From Streptomyces sp. AJS327 (GTDB lineage: Bacteria; Actinomycetota; Actinomycetes; Streptomycetales; Streptomycetaceae), in contig NZ_SKBR01000004.1 of the NCBI RefSeq assembly GCF_013450295.1, forward strand, positions 248,001 through 312,000: DNA of 64,000 nt, given 5' to 3'. Shown one piece after another: positions 53,949 to 62,198 of the stretch. The notes beneath the pieces were generated by a model that was not told the DNA's origin, searched no databases, and saw nothing but the letters and a program-made list of their open reading frames with translations. The stretch's first letter is position 1. Each line of letters opens with the position of its first letter. The position numbers were made by a program, and so were the translations under genes.

Positions 53949-54133
53949 CTCGTCCTCCAAACTCCTTGGTGCCACGGTCCGTTGGGGCATGTCTGAGCTA
54001 TGCCCGGTCGAACCGGTCGTTCTCGTGGGCCCGTTCACCCGGCCCGGTGCTGCCTCACCGCGGGCTGGTGCGGGTTGGTGCGGGGGTGGCGCTCGTTGGC
54101 GCCGGGTGGTGCGGGGCGGTGCTGGTCCGGGCG

Positions 54134-54826
54134 TCAGCGGGTGAAGAACCGGTGGCGGCGCGCCCGGCTTCCCCAGCGGTAGAGCGCGTACGCGAGGACG
54201 GCGACGGCCGCCAGCCGCAGCCACTCCAGGACGAAGTCCCCCCGGGCGGAGAAGCCGCCGGGGAACAGCAGCCCCAGACCGGAGGCGTCGTTGCCGAAGA
54301 ACGGGCCGGGCCCGAAGCCGAGCAGCCACGGCGCCAGGCTCAGGAAGTTGTTCACCGACTTCTCGTGCCGGAACCCGACGCAGAAGCCCAGCGCGGCCCC
54401 CAGCAGCGAGAACGCGAGCAGCATCCCGGTGGCCGTGACGAGGTGCGCCAGCACGTCCGGCCCGCCCACCGCGAGCAGCGTCACGACGAAGAAGACGAAC
54501 GGCACCGCGACCTCCACCAGGGTCAGCAGCAGCCGGGTGGGCCACACCCACGTCGGGTTGCGCAGGTAGCTCTCGCCCACGCCCGCCCACAGCTCGATCT
54601 CCCAGGTGCCCACCGCCGCCATCAGCGTCAGCAGCGGGACGAAGTAGCCGTACTGCTCGGCGAGCATGCCCAGTTCGAAGGAGGCGCCGGACGCGGTGGT
54701 GAACAGGGCGCCCAGCAGCAGGACGTTGAGCAGCGACAGGACGGCGATCCGTCCGAGGAACTGCCCGCGCCCCTCGTGGCGGACGCGGTTGCGCAGCACC
54801 AGCGTCGCGGGAGTGAGGAGGTTCAT
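54134..54826 (-). CDS. ABC-2-type permease, second subunit
   Basis: A 230-residue protein with six hydrophobic helices and no other domain. It starts MNLLTPATLVLRNRVRHEG, and its ATG overlaps the stop of the other permease gene (ATGA). With that subunit and the ATPase it forms an exporter, probably for the cluster's product. Confidence 0.8.
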   Translation of the reverse strand: MNLLTPATLVLRNRVRHEGRGQFLGRIAVLSLLNVLLLGALFTTASGASFELGMLAEQYGYFVPLLTLMAAVGTWEIELWAGVGESYLRNPTWVWPTRLLLTLVEVAVPFVFFVVTLLAVGGPDVLAHLVTATGMLLAFSLLGAALGFCVGFRHEKSVNNFLSLAPWLLGFGPGPFFGNDASGLGLLFPGGFSARGDFVLEWLRLAAVAVLAYALYRWGSRARRHRFFTR

Positions 54827-55563
54827 GGCCGGTCCGGTCCGTCCGTGAGGTTCCGTTCGACGACGCGCAGCGCGCGCTGCCGCAGCAGCAGCCACACGCC
54901 CACCGTCCAGGCGGCGCACACCGCGACGAACGCGAGGAAGGTGAGGTACGCGGAGGTGTCCGAGCCGCCGTCGGCGGCGAAACGCACGAGCCAGCCGGTG
55001 GGCAGCAGCAGCGACAGCCGCTCCGACCCCTCGAAGGGGATCACCGACAGGCCGACGAAGAGCAGGAACATCCGCAGCCAGGGCACCGCCAGCGCGGCGT
55101 TCCGCAGCTGGCACAGGACCAGCGTCGCCTGGTAGCAGAGCGTGCCCAGGCACACGTACACCATCGCGACGAGCAACACCGTGTGGGGTGCGAGGAGTTC
55201 GGGGAAGCGCAGCGCCGCCCCGGCGTACGGCACGACGATCGCGGGGGAGGCGACGATCGCGGAGGCGCCGGAGCGGATGCCCAGCACCCGCGCGAACGGC
55301 ACCCGGCCGAGCAGGATCCGCTCCACGGTGCCGTACCGGAACTCGTTCTGCACGTTCGACATCGCGGAGAGCAGCACGATGGTCGTGCAGGTCAGCATCG
55401 AGGCGCGGGTCGCCAGCAGCACCGCCTCGCCCGCGTCGCCCGCCCGCTGGTGGAGGGCGGTGGTCAGCAGCCCCGTCTGCACGGTGATGCCGATCAGGAA
55501 CGAGGAGGTCGCGATCCGGTCGATCCACTGGACGCGGATCAGGAAGAGGAGGAACCGGGCCAC
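54823..55563 (-). CDS. ABC-2-type permease, first subunit
   Basis: A 246-residue protein with six predicted helices and a cytoplasmic N-terminus (MARFLLFLIRVQWIDRI). NVQNEFRYGTVERILLGRVP after helix 2 is the coupling-type segment of ABC-2 permeases. It starts 25 bases inside the end of the ATPase gene, so translation is coupled. Confidence 0.82.
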   Translation of the reverse strand: MARFLLFLIRVQWIDRIATSSFLIGITVQTGLLTTALHQRAGDAGEAVLLATRASMLTCTTIVLLSAMSNVQNEFRYGTVERILLGRVPFARVLGIRSGASAIVASPAIVVPYAGAALRFPELLAPHTVLLVAMVYVCLGTLCYQATLVLCQLRNAALAVPWLRMFLLFVGLSVIPFEGSERLSLLLPTGWLVRFAADGGSDTSAYLTFLAFVAVCAAWTVGVWLLLRQRALRVVERNLTDGPDRP

Positions 55564-56210
55564 GTCAGCACCCCCTCGTCGAGCACCCCGCGCCTGCCCG
55601 TCACCCGCGCCAGGAAGTCGGCGTCGTGGCTGACCACCAGCCGCGTCTTGCCGGTGGCCTCGGCCAGGATCGCCTCCAGCGTCTTCACGCCGTCGGTGTC
55701 CAGCCCGGTCGTCGGCTCGTCCAGGATCCAGACCTCGGACGGCTCCAGCAGCAGACCGGCGAGGTGCAGCCGCTGCCGCATGCCGAGCGAGAACTTCGAG
55801 TAGGCCACGTCCGCGCTCTCCGCCAGCCCCACGCGCTCCAGCAGTTCGCCCGCCTGCGCGGCGGTGCGCATCCGGCCCTTCATACCGGAGAAGAACCGTA
55901 GGTTCTCGGTGGCGGTCAGCCGCGGGTAGAAACCCTGCGGCGCCCCCGCGCAGTAGTTGACGACGGAGCGGTACCGCCGGTCGTTCGCCCGCACGGTCCG
56001 CCCGCGGAAGGCGATCCGGCCCGAGGTGGGGCGGAGCAGGTTGGCGACCACCTTCAGGAAGGTGCTCTTGCCGGAGCCGTTCCGCCCCACGATGCCGACC
56101 GACTCGCCCTCCTCGATCCCCGCCGCCGCGCCGCGCAGCACCGGTTCGGTGCCCGCCCGGCCGCGCGGGTAGCGGTACCAGAGGTCGGAGAACTCCAGAA
56201 GCGTCGTCAC
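55539..56210 (-). CDS. ABC transporter ATPase
   Basis: A 223-residue ATPase with Walker A GRNGSGKST, signature FSLGMRQRL, Walker B VWILDEPTTGLD and H-loop VVSHD. The GTG start overlaps the stop of the dioxygenase gene (GTGA). It energises the two permeases downstream; the transported molecule is presumably the modified peptide or a small product made from it. Confidence 0.92.
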   Translation of the reverse strand: MTTLLEFSDLWYRYPRGRAGTEPVLRGAAAGIEEGESVGIVGRNGSGKSTFLKVVANLLRPTSGRIAFRGRTVRANDRRYRSVVNYCAGAPQGFYPRLTATENLRFFSGMKGRMRTAAQAGELLERVGLAESADVAYSKFSLGMRQRLHLAGLLLEPSEVWILDEPTTGLDTDGVKTLEAILAEATGKTRLVVSHDADFLARVTGRRGVLDEGVLTWPGSSSS

Positions 56211-57070
56211 ACCACGCCCTCCCTCTCCAGCCAGGTGCTGCGCTTGCGCAGCTCCAGGGGGACGTCCGCGCTGTAGCGGCCCGCCTCCAGATCGTCCTCG
56301 CCGTCCCGTGGCAGGTACAACGGCACGTCCTCCGGGGGGAGTTTGACGCAGTCGTTGGGGTCCTCGTAGTCCCGCATGATGATGCGGCGGGTGCGGGAGA
56401 GCCCGGCCAGCCACCCGGCGTCGGACCGCTGCCGGTCGCTGGTGACCACCCAGCTCGGCCCGTACTCCAGGAAGAGGTTGAGCCGCGTGGTGTCGCCCCG
56501 GTTCTCCGCGACCCGGTGCCAGAGGCCGCCCCACATCAGCGTCATGGCACCGGGGCGGACGATCAGCTGCCGCTCCCCGGGGTGCGGGTGGTGCGTGTGG
56601 TACGCGGGGTGGTGCGGCCACCGGTGACTGCCGGGTATGTAGACGAGGTTGCCCATGTCCTCCCGGGGGAGCGGGGTGAGCCAGTACCCGACCTTGACGC
56701 GCAGCGGCGCCTGCGGGCGGAAGGCCTCGAAGGGCAGCGCCCGGGGGCCGTCGAAGTGCCAGCGGTTGCGGATCTCCTGCCCCGGCGGCCGCTGGAAGTA
56801 CTCGCTGCGCAGCAGCTTGAGCATCTCCCCGTACACGTCGTACACGTAGCCGATGTGGGACGGGGCGTCGATCATCCCGGTCAGCCGGGGCTCGGACTCC
56901 ACGACGTTCATGGCGGTCGGCTTCGGCTGCTCGCGGACGGCCGCCGCCAGCGCCTCGACCTCGTCCCCGGACAGCGCGTCCTCGACGACCAGCAGGCCGT
57001 CCCGTTCGAAGTCGGCCCAGGCGTCGGGGGTGAAGCCCGCCGGGGCGCTGGTGGCGGCTGCGCTGATCAT
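56207..57070 (-). CDS. Phytanoyl-CoA dioxygenase family (PhyH) Fe/2OG oxygenase
   Basis: A 287-residue oxygenase with the iron triad H105-x-D107 (RWHFDGP) and H185 (GGLWHRV), and R196 (TTRLNLF) for 2-oxoglutarate. IPGSHRWPHH is the typical loop. PhyH enzymes hydroxylate or halogenate small molecules or residues. In this operon it probably oxidises an acyl or amino-acid intermediate, or a residue of the 12-mer peptides. The ATG at 57070 has GAGAGGACG upstream; the longer frame is an artefact. Confidence 0.87.
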   Translation of the reverse strand: MISAAATSAPAGFTPDAWADFERDGLLVVEDALSGDEVEALAAAVREQPKPTAMNVVESEPRLTGMIDAPSHIGYVYDVYGEMLKLLRSEYFQRPPGQEIRNRWHFDGPRALPFEAFRPQAPLRVKVGYWLTPLPREDMGNLVYIPGSHRWPHHPAYHTHHPHPGERQLIVRPGAMTLMWGGLWHRVAENRGDTTRLNLFLEYGPSWVVTSDRQRSDAGWLAGLSRTRRIIMRDYEDPNDCVKLPPEDVPLYLPRDGEDDLEAGRYSADVPLELRKRSTWLEREGVV

Positions 57071-57107
57071 GGTCGATCCGTCCTCTCTCGCTCTGCTGCC
57101 CGCTCGT

Positions 57108-58391
57108 TCAGTCGTCCAGTGCCAGGGCGCGGATGCCCTCGTGGGGCCCGGAGTCGGCGCCCAGGTAGTCCGCGGTCTCGAACAGCCCGATGGCGTGCAT
57201 CGGCAGTCGCGCGCCCGCCTCGGCCGCGAAGATGGCTGGCAGGACGCGCTTGCGCTCGGCGGAGCCGGGCTCGCCCCGCTTGCGGATGTGCTTGTGGGTG
57301 TGGATGAGGATCGGCATGAAGCCGCCGCCGAGGAACGCGCCCCGCTGGAGCACCACCCCGCCCACGCAGTCGAGCGTGGTGCCCTTCCCCAGCACGGTGT
57401 CCCGGCCCAGGTAGAGGTACGAGGGGTCGGCGTCCACCCCGTGCTCCACGTGGAAGACCCCGGCACCCAGGCCGATGATCGCCCGGCCGCTGATCCGCAG
57501 GACCGACCGGTAGAAGTCCAGCAGCACCGGCCGGACCGTCACGTCCGGAAGCTTGAACTCGGGGCAGAGCAGCGTGACGCGCAACAGCTCCGCCAGCGTC
57601 AACGGGGCCTCGCCGGGCGCCGGTTCGGCCAGCTCCTGGTCCCAGGGGACGAGGTAGTCGGCGGGCGTGGCCAGCCAGGTGCCCAGGTCCTCCGCGATCA
57701 GCCGCTCGGCGGGGGCCGAGCGCAGCGCCTTCGCCGAGGGCGGCACGACCGTGTCGGCCCCGCCGACGCCGTGCTCCGGCCCGGTCTCCCGGGCGCAGGC
57801 CCGCACCACCCGCCGCGCCAGCAGCGCCGTGGTCTCCCGCGTCTTGGCGGCGCTCGCGGCGCGCAGCAGCTCCAGCCGCTCCTCGACGTTCCGCGGGATG
57901 GGGAAGAGGTGGTCCACCCCGTCCGAGCGCACGCCGATCTTGGTGGCGGTGGAGCGCCACGGCAGCGGCTCGGCGGCCTCGGCGGCCCGCGTCAGCTCCG
58001 CGAGGTGCTCCCGCGCACCGGCCAGGACCAGCCCCTCGGCGGCCAGCGCCCGGTAGTCGAAGGGGATCGAGGCGGAGGGGGAGAGCACGATGCCGGTGAG
58101 CGCGGCGCGCAGCTCCCCCTCACCCAGCGCCTCCGCCAGCAACTCCAGCGACAGGTAGGGGGTCTTGCGCCCCGGCTGGTGCAGCCAGCTCTCCCCGAAG
58201 GGCGCCTCGAAGTGGCAGGCCCGCAGCAGGTCGGCGCGGGCGGCGCCGTCCGCCTGGACGGTCTCCACGACGTGCCGGTGTACGTCGTCGTTCGTCCGGG
58301 CCCGCTCGCGGCCTCCCTCCAGCAGGGCCGCGAGCATGTCGGGCGTCAGCCGCAGCAGTGACGCCGGGTCCAGCGAGAACAGGTCGATCAT
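57108..58391 (-). CDS. Unknown protein with C-terminal left-handed beta-helix
   Basis: A 427-residue protein I do not recognise. The first 300 residues are mainly helical with no known motif. Residues 310-368 read as hexapeptide-repeat turns (YLYLGRDTVLGKGTTLDCVG, VVLQRGAFLGGGFMPILIH) ending in HTHKH, like the active-site end of hexapeptide acyltransferases. It could be an acyltransferase acting on the adenylated product of its neighbour. The ATG overlaps the stop of the ligase gene (ATGA), so the two are translated together. Confidence 0.6.
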   Translation of the reverse strand: MIDLFSLDPASLLRLTPDMLAALLEGGRERARTNDDVHRHVVETVQADGAARADLLRACHFEAPFGESWLHQPGRKTPYLSLELLAEALGEGELRAALTGIVLSPSASIPFDYRALAAEGLVLAGAREHLAELTRAAEAAEPLPWRSTATKIGVRSDGVDHLFPIPRNVEERLELLRAASAAKTRETTALLARRVVRACARETGPEHGVGGADTVVPPSAKALRSAPAERLIAEDLGTWLATPADYLVPWDQELAEPAPGEAPLTLAELLRVTLLCPEFKLPDVTVRPVLLDFYRSVLRISGRAIIGLGAGVFHVEHGVDADPSYLYLGRDTVLGKGTTLDCVGGVVLQRGAFLGGGFMPILIHTHKHIRKRGEPGSAERKRVLPAIFAAEAGARLPMHAIGLFETADYLGADSGPHEGIRALALDD

Positions 58392-59779
58392 GCCGTCACC
58401 TCACAACGGAACCGGGCGAACTTGGCGCCCTCGGTCTCGAAGACGCACCCTTCCCACTCCAGCGCGACCGGTACGGGCATCCCCGCCGCGATGGCGTCCC
58501 GCACCCGCAGGTACGCCGCCTCGTGCTCCTCGGGCCGCACCTCGGGGCGCAGCTCCATCCGCAGCCGGAAGCCGCGCGGCTCCCGCTGGGTGAGCTGGTA
58601 CTCCCGGAGTTCCGGAAGCTCCTTGAACAGGTTCATGTAGCGGGTGGGGGACAGCAGCGCGCCCTCCCCCAGGTCGAAGACGACGCTGGTGCGGCCACGC
58701 AGCTCCTCCAGCACGGTGCCGAACTGGCCGCAGGCGCACCGCTCGCGGGAGATGCGGGCCAGGTCGCCGGTGCGGTAACGGACCAGCGGCATGCAGTCGT
58801 TGCTGAGCGAGGTGACCGTCAGCTCCCCGATCCCCGGCTCGTCGGCGGCGCCGCCCAGGGGGTCGACCAGTTCGAAGTGCTCGTGCACCGACTCGTCCAG
58901 GTGCATCCGTCCCAGCGCGCACTCGGAACCGAGGTGGCCGCCCTCGCTGCTGGCGTAGTTGCTGCTCACCGGGCAGCGGTAGAACTCCGTGAGGTCCGCG
59001 CGGAGTTCGGGCGGCAGCATCGCGCCGCCGGAGACCGTCAGCAGCGGGCGGCAGGGTGGCTCCTCGCGGCCCTCGGACGCCCAGTGCTGAAGCATGATCC
59101 GGTGCAGGCTCGGCTTCGAGACCAGCACCTCGGGCGCCAGGTCGGTCAGCGTCCGGTCCAGTTCGGCGAAGGACTCCGGGTCGCCGGTGTCGAGGTACAG
59201 GATGAGGCTCAGCCCCACCTCGTCGAGCGGGTTCGGGACGAGGATCCCGCCCCGGTAGTCCGGGCTGTCGGTGACCCGCACCGCGAACACCGGCCGCCGT
59301 CCGACCTCCGGGACGCCGGAGACCATCGCGACCTTGACGTTGTTCAGGTGCAGGTACTCCGCCATGAACCGGGGGCTGTAGACCACCGTCAGCGGGGCGC
59401 CGGAGGTGCCGGAGGTCTGGTCCGCGTACACCGTGTCGGCGCCCGCGGCCGCGTAGTCGAAGGGCTCCCGCAGCCCGCGCAGCACCGAGCGGCTGAGCGT
59501 GGGCAGCGCGTCGAAGGCGGCGTCCTCGAACGCCTCGCCCTGGTACACCGGGTGCGCGGAGACGCGTTTCGCCTCCCGCTCGGTCCAGCGGAACGGTTCG
59601 GGCGGGCCGTTCTCCAGGAACGCGGCGAACTCCGCGAGCCGCGCGCGGATCGACCCGGCCTCGGCCCGGTCGGCGGCGTCCCGCTCGCGGTCGAACGCCA
59701 CGTCGGGGTAGGCGGCCAGGAACTCCTCGGCCGTCATGCGGGTGCGCGCCGCCTCGGGCGCGAAGTACGTCTCAGGCAT
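58388..59779 (-). CDS. PaaK/CoF-synthetase-like adenylate-forming ligase
   Basis: A 463-residue member of the ANL superfamily, closest in layout to phenylacetate-CoA ligase. It has TSGTSGAP at 122-129 (phosphate loop), SSEGG at 277-281, YRTGD at 335-339 and a short C-terminal lid domain. A CACG pair near 349 is common in this subfamily. It would activate a carboxylate as adenylate, and perhaps transfer it to CoA or an amine. The ATG at 59779 overlaps the previous stop by 8 bases; 128 upstream codons are out-of-frame noise. Confidence 0.85.
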   Translation of the reverse strand: MPETYFAPEAARTRMTAEEFLAAYPDVAFDRERDAADRAEAGSIRARLAEFAAFLENGPPEPFRWTEREAKRVSAHPVYQGEAFEDAAFDALPTLSRSVLRGLREPFDYAAAGADTVYADQTSGTSGAPLTVVYSPRFMAEYLHLNNVKVAMVSGVPEVGRRPVFAVRVTDSPDYRGGILVPNPLDEVGLSLILYLDTGDPESFAELDRTLTDLAPEVLVSKPSLHRIMLQHWASEGREEPPCRPLLTVSGGAMLPPELRADLTEFYRCPVSSNYASSEGGHLGSECALGRMHLDESVHEHFELVDPLGGAADEPGIGELTVTSLSNDCMPLVRYRTGDLARISRERCACGQFGTVLEELRGRTSVVFDLGEGALLSPTRYMNLFKELPELREYQLTQREPRGFRLRMELRPEVRPEEHEAAYLRVRDAIAAGMPVPVALEWEGCVFETEGAKFARFRCEVTA

Positions 59780-60833
59780 GGATCGCCCTCCGCGTGTGCT
59801 GGTGACTGTCCCGTACGCGCTCCGCCAGCGCCGTGAGGTACCGGTGTTCGGGGAGCCGGATTCCCTGGGGGCCGTCGTAGCCGCGCACCAGGTTGTGCAG
59901 CTGGACCAGCAGCCCCTCCCGGAGCTGGTTCGAGGTGATGGTGTACGAACGCCACTCCGGAGGGCCCAGTGGGTCCCGCACGTTGATGAGGTGGGTGTTC
60001 CGGTAGTCCTTCGCCTCGCCGAAGTACGGCTCGAAGGCGAGTAACGCCTCGCGTCCCGAGGCGAACTCCACCCGCGCGAAGCGGTACCGGAACTCCGAGC
60101 CGAACGGGATGAATCCCTCGGCGGTGTGCTCCAGGGCGAGCGGGGACCGCAACGCGGGCTCACCGAGTTTCCCGAACCGGATACGGCCCACGGTGGAGGC
60201 GTGGAGTTCGATGTCCGGAAGTCCCGGCAGCATCACGTCCACGCTCACGTCCGGCGTGACGAAACCCGGCGCGGACCGGACGAGGACGTCGTAGTCCGCG
60301 CTCGGCAGCACCGCGCGGAGCACGCTCAGAATGTGGAACCACTCGTAGCCCGCCTCCCCGTACTGGGTGTCGACGAACCGTCCGAGGGACACGTCCCGGC
60401 AGCGGTTCTTCGTGAACTCGACGGAGACCTTCCGGATCGGGTCGGGCTTCTCCCGGATCTCCCGCACCACCTCCGCGAACTTCCGCACCGCCGCGCTGTG
60501 CGCGTAGATGTCGTTGACGGTGATCCGGGCGTGCGGGTGGTTCGCGACGACCCGGGTGAGCGACGCGAGGTCCCGTGGGGAGCACACCGGCTTCTCGACC
60601 AGGACGCGCGCCCCACCGTCCCGCCGGAGGATCTGCTCGACGACGCTGAGGTGCGTCTCGGTCGGGGTCGCCACCACCCAGGCGTCCAGGTCTCCGGGTG
60701 ACGCGACCTGTCCCACGTGGGCGTAGTCGGCCGGCCGGGCGCAATCCACCGTCACGGCCTGATGCCCGACCTCGCGGATGTTCTCCACGTGCCGCGACCC
60801 GATGGCGCCGATTCCGGCCACTGCGATTCTCAT
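59772..60833 (-). CDS. Gfo/Idh/MocA-family oxidoreductase
   Basis: A 353-residue NAD(P)-dependent oxidoreductase. The N-terminal Rossmann fold starts RIAVAGIGAIGSRHVENI, VLVEKPVCS is the catalytic EKP motif, and a C-terminal alpha/beta domain follows. Family members oxidise sugars, amino sugars or related alcohols. It is the first enzyme gene after the four peptide genes. The ATG at 60833 has GAGGAGG seven bases upstream; a 13-codon upstream extension has none. Confidence 0.88.
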   Translation of the reverse strand: MRIAVAGIGAIGSRHVENIREVGHQAVTVDCARPADYAHVGQVASPGDLDAWVVATPTETHLSVVEQILRRDGGARVLVEKPVCSPRDLASLTRVVANHPHARITVNDIYAHSAAVRKFAEVVREIREKPDPIRKVSVEFTKNRCRDVSLGRFVDTQYGEAGYEWFHILSVLRAVLPSADYDVLVRSAPGFVTPDVSVDVMLPGLPDIELHASTVGRIRFGKLGEPALRSPLALEHTAEGFIPFGSEFRYRFARVEFASGREALLAFEPYFGEAKDYRNTHLINVRDPLGPPEWRSYTITSNQLREGLLVQLHNLVRGYDGPQGIRLPEHRYLTALAERVRDSHQHTRRAIHA

Positions 60834-60873
60834 GAAACCTCCTCGACGCTTGTCGCTACGTTCCCGGGACATG

Positions 60874-60909
60874 CCCGGGGCGGTGGGCGAAACGCCGTAC
60901 CGCCCCGGG
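60874..60909 (-). promoter_or_regulatory. Hairpin between peptide genes and enzyme genes
   Basis: A perfect 11-bp stem (60874-60884 with 60899-60909) topped by a smaller GGCG-AAA-CGCC stem. It lies 24 bases after the last peptide gene and 40 before the oxidoreductase. It could be a partial terminator or an mRNA-stabilising end, making peptide mRNA more abundant than enzyme mRNA. Confidence 0.7.
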
Positions 60910-60932
60910 AATATGTGTTGCCAGATCGACGG

Positions 60933-60971
60933 TCAGCCAACGCCCATGCGGATGATGTTCTTGAAAGTCAT
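60933..60971 (-). CDS. 12-residue peptide gene, copy 4
   Basis: Encodes MTFKNIIRMGVG. The ATG has GGAGAGGAGG upstream. The protein is identical to copy 3, but three codons differ silently (ACT/ACG, AAA-free context unchanged, ATC/ATT among them), a sign that the peptide is under selection. It is the last of four tandem copies and precedes the hairpin and enzyme genes. Probably a leaderless precursor or scaffold peptide; no family is known to me. Confidence 0.8.
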   Translation of the reverse strand: MTFKNIIRMGVG

Positions 60972-61010
60972 GCTGGCCTCCTCTCCGGAAATAGTGCGGT
61001 GATGAACCGG

Positions 61011-61049
61011 TCAGCCAACGCCCATGCGAATGATGTTCTTGAACGTCAT
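61011..61049 (-). CDS. 12-residue peptide gene, copy 3
   Basis: Encodes MTFKNIIRMGVG behind GGGAGAGGAGGCGAAC, a near-ideal ribosome-binding site. Spacer to copy 4 is 39 bases. Same peptide as copy 4 with silent base changes. Confidence 0.8.
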   Translation of the reverse strand: MTFKNIIRMGVG

Positions 61050-61101
61050 GTTCGCCTCCTCTCCCGGGGTGGTGTGTGCCGGTCTGTCAGGAGAACGCGG
61101 C

Positions 61102-61140
61102 TCAGCCGTTGCCCAGGCGGATGATGGTCTTGACGGTCAT
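61102..61140 (-). CDS. 12-residue peptide gene, copy 2 (divergent variant)
   Basis: Encodes MTVKTIIRLGNG, behind GGAAAGGAGGCGAAC. It keeps M1, T2, K4, I6, I7, R8, G10 and G12 of the other copies and changes F3V, N5T, M9L and V11N. The pattern separates likely fixed positions from variable ones and suggests two related products. Confidence 0.8.
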   Translation of the reverse strand: MTVKTIIRLGNG

Positions 61141-61182
61141 GTTCGCCTCCTTTCCGGAAAAAGTGGTGCGACAGGGAACCGG

Positions 61183-61221
61183 TCAGCCAACGCCCATGCG
61201 AATGATGCTCTTGAAGGTCAT
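61183..61221 (-). CDS. 12-residue peptide gene, copy 1
   Basis: Encodes MTFKSIIRMGVG, differing from copies 3 and 4 only at residue 5 (Ser for Asn). The ATG follows GGAAGGGAGGCCGAC. It is the first gene of the operon, about 180 bases downstream of the terminator that closes the RibD-like gene, so the operon promoter must lie between. Confidence 0.8.
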   Translation of the reverse strand: MTFKSIIRMGVG

Positions 61222-61403
61222 GTCGGCCTCCCTTCCACGTTTTTCGGAGTTCGGGTCCAGCTGTCTCTCCGGGTTCTCGCGGCCCGCGCGTCCCCGCTTG
61301 TTCCGCGTTTCCCCGGTGCGACAGAAAGAACTGTCGCGCGGCCCGGTACCGTTTGGCTCCCGTTCCGCTCCCGCCCTCCGGGACCCGACCCCGGAACACG
61401 CGA
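61222..61403 (-). promoter_or_regulatory. Promoter region of the peptide operon, with inverted repeat
   Basis: A 180-base gene-free region between the RibD-like gene's terminator and the first peptide gene. It contains CGACAG-AAAGAA-CTGTCG at 61319-61336, a 6-bp inverted repeat that may bind a regulator. I could not assign -35/-10 boxes with confidence. Confidence 0.5.
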
Positions 61404-61440
61404 AGGGGCCTGATCCACCTCCGCGGTGGATCAGGCCCCT
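61404..61440 (-). terminator. Strong terminator of the RibD-like gene
   Basis: A perfect 16-bp stem (61404-61419 with 61425-61440) around the 5-base loop TCCGC, 30 bases past the stop codon. It insulates the peptide operon from upstream transcription. Confidence 0.9.
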
Positions 61441-61469
61441 GAGGGGCGGCCGCCCGGCCGGGGCCGGGG

Positions 61470-62042
61470 TCAGCGCACCACCTCGAACACGTTCTTCTGG
61501 ATGCCGTTGGCGTACGCCTCGTGCGCGACGAGCCGCAGCTTCTGGGCGTCCTTGTCCGTGTCGCTGAAGAGCCGCTTGCCCGCGCCGAGGAGCAGCGGGA
61601 AGACCAGCAGGTGGTACCGGTCGATCAGCCCGGCGTCGGAGAGGTGCTGGTTGAGGGTGGCGCTGCCGTGCACGATGATCGGGCCGCCCTCGGTCTCCTT
61701 CAGCGCGGCCACCTCGTCCAGCGAGCGCAGGACGGTGGTCTCGCCCCAGCCGCCCACCAGGTCGTCCTCGCGGAGCGTGGTGGAGACGACGTACTTGGGC
61801 ATGCCCTTGTACCCGGTGAACTCCGCCATGTCCGGCCACACGGGGCTGAACGCCTCGTAGCTGGTGCGGCCCAGGAGGAGGGCGGTCGCCTCCTCCTGTT
61901 CCTCGCCCTTGATCGCGTACGCCGCCTCCTCGAACTCGATCTCCTGGAAGGTCCAGCCGGAGTTCCGGTAGCCCGGCTCACCGCCCGGGGCCTCCACGAC
62001 ACCATCGAGCGAAACGAAAGCGGTGCTGATCAGTGTGCGCAT
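61470..62042 (-). CDS. RibD C-terminal/dihydrofolate-reductase-like protein
   Basis: A 190-residue reductase-fold protein starting MRTLISTAFVSLDGVVEAPGG, with LLLGRTSYEAF and GGPIIVHGSATLNQHL, as in the RibD_C/DHFR family of actinobacteria. It likely binds NADPH; the substrate is unknown. It is divergent from an HxlR regulator that probably controls it. Confidence 0.88.
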   Translation of the reverse strand: MRTLISTAFVSLDGVVEAPGGEPGYRNSGWTFQEIEFEEAAYAIKGEEQEEATALLLGRTSYEAFSPVWPDMAEFTGYKGMPKYVVSTTLREDDLVGGWGETTVLRSLDEVAALKETEGGPIIVHGSATLNQHLSDAGLIDRYHLLVFPLLLGAGKRLFSDTDKDAQKLRLVAHEAYANGIQKNVFEVVR

Positions 62043-62198
62043 CTCACGGTCTCCTGAGTTGTCTGTCGCGACGGCGCCCCGGCCGTGCCGGAGTCGGCGG
62101 CCCGGGGGCACCGGGGCCGACGGCCCGGTTGTCGCCAGGCCGGTGCTCGGCGCCGAGGCCCTCACCGTAGGGGTGCTACTTCGTGAAAACAAGTGACC

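Noticed and set aside
60933..61221. Lanthipeptide, lasso or thiopeptide precursors
   Set aside because: Peptides have no Cys or leader, and no matching modification enzymes are nearby.
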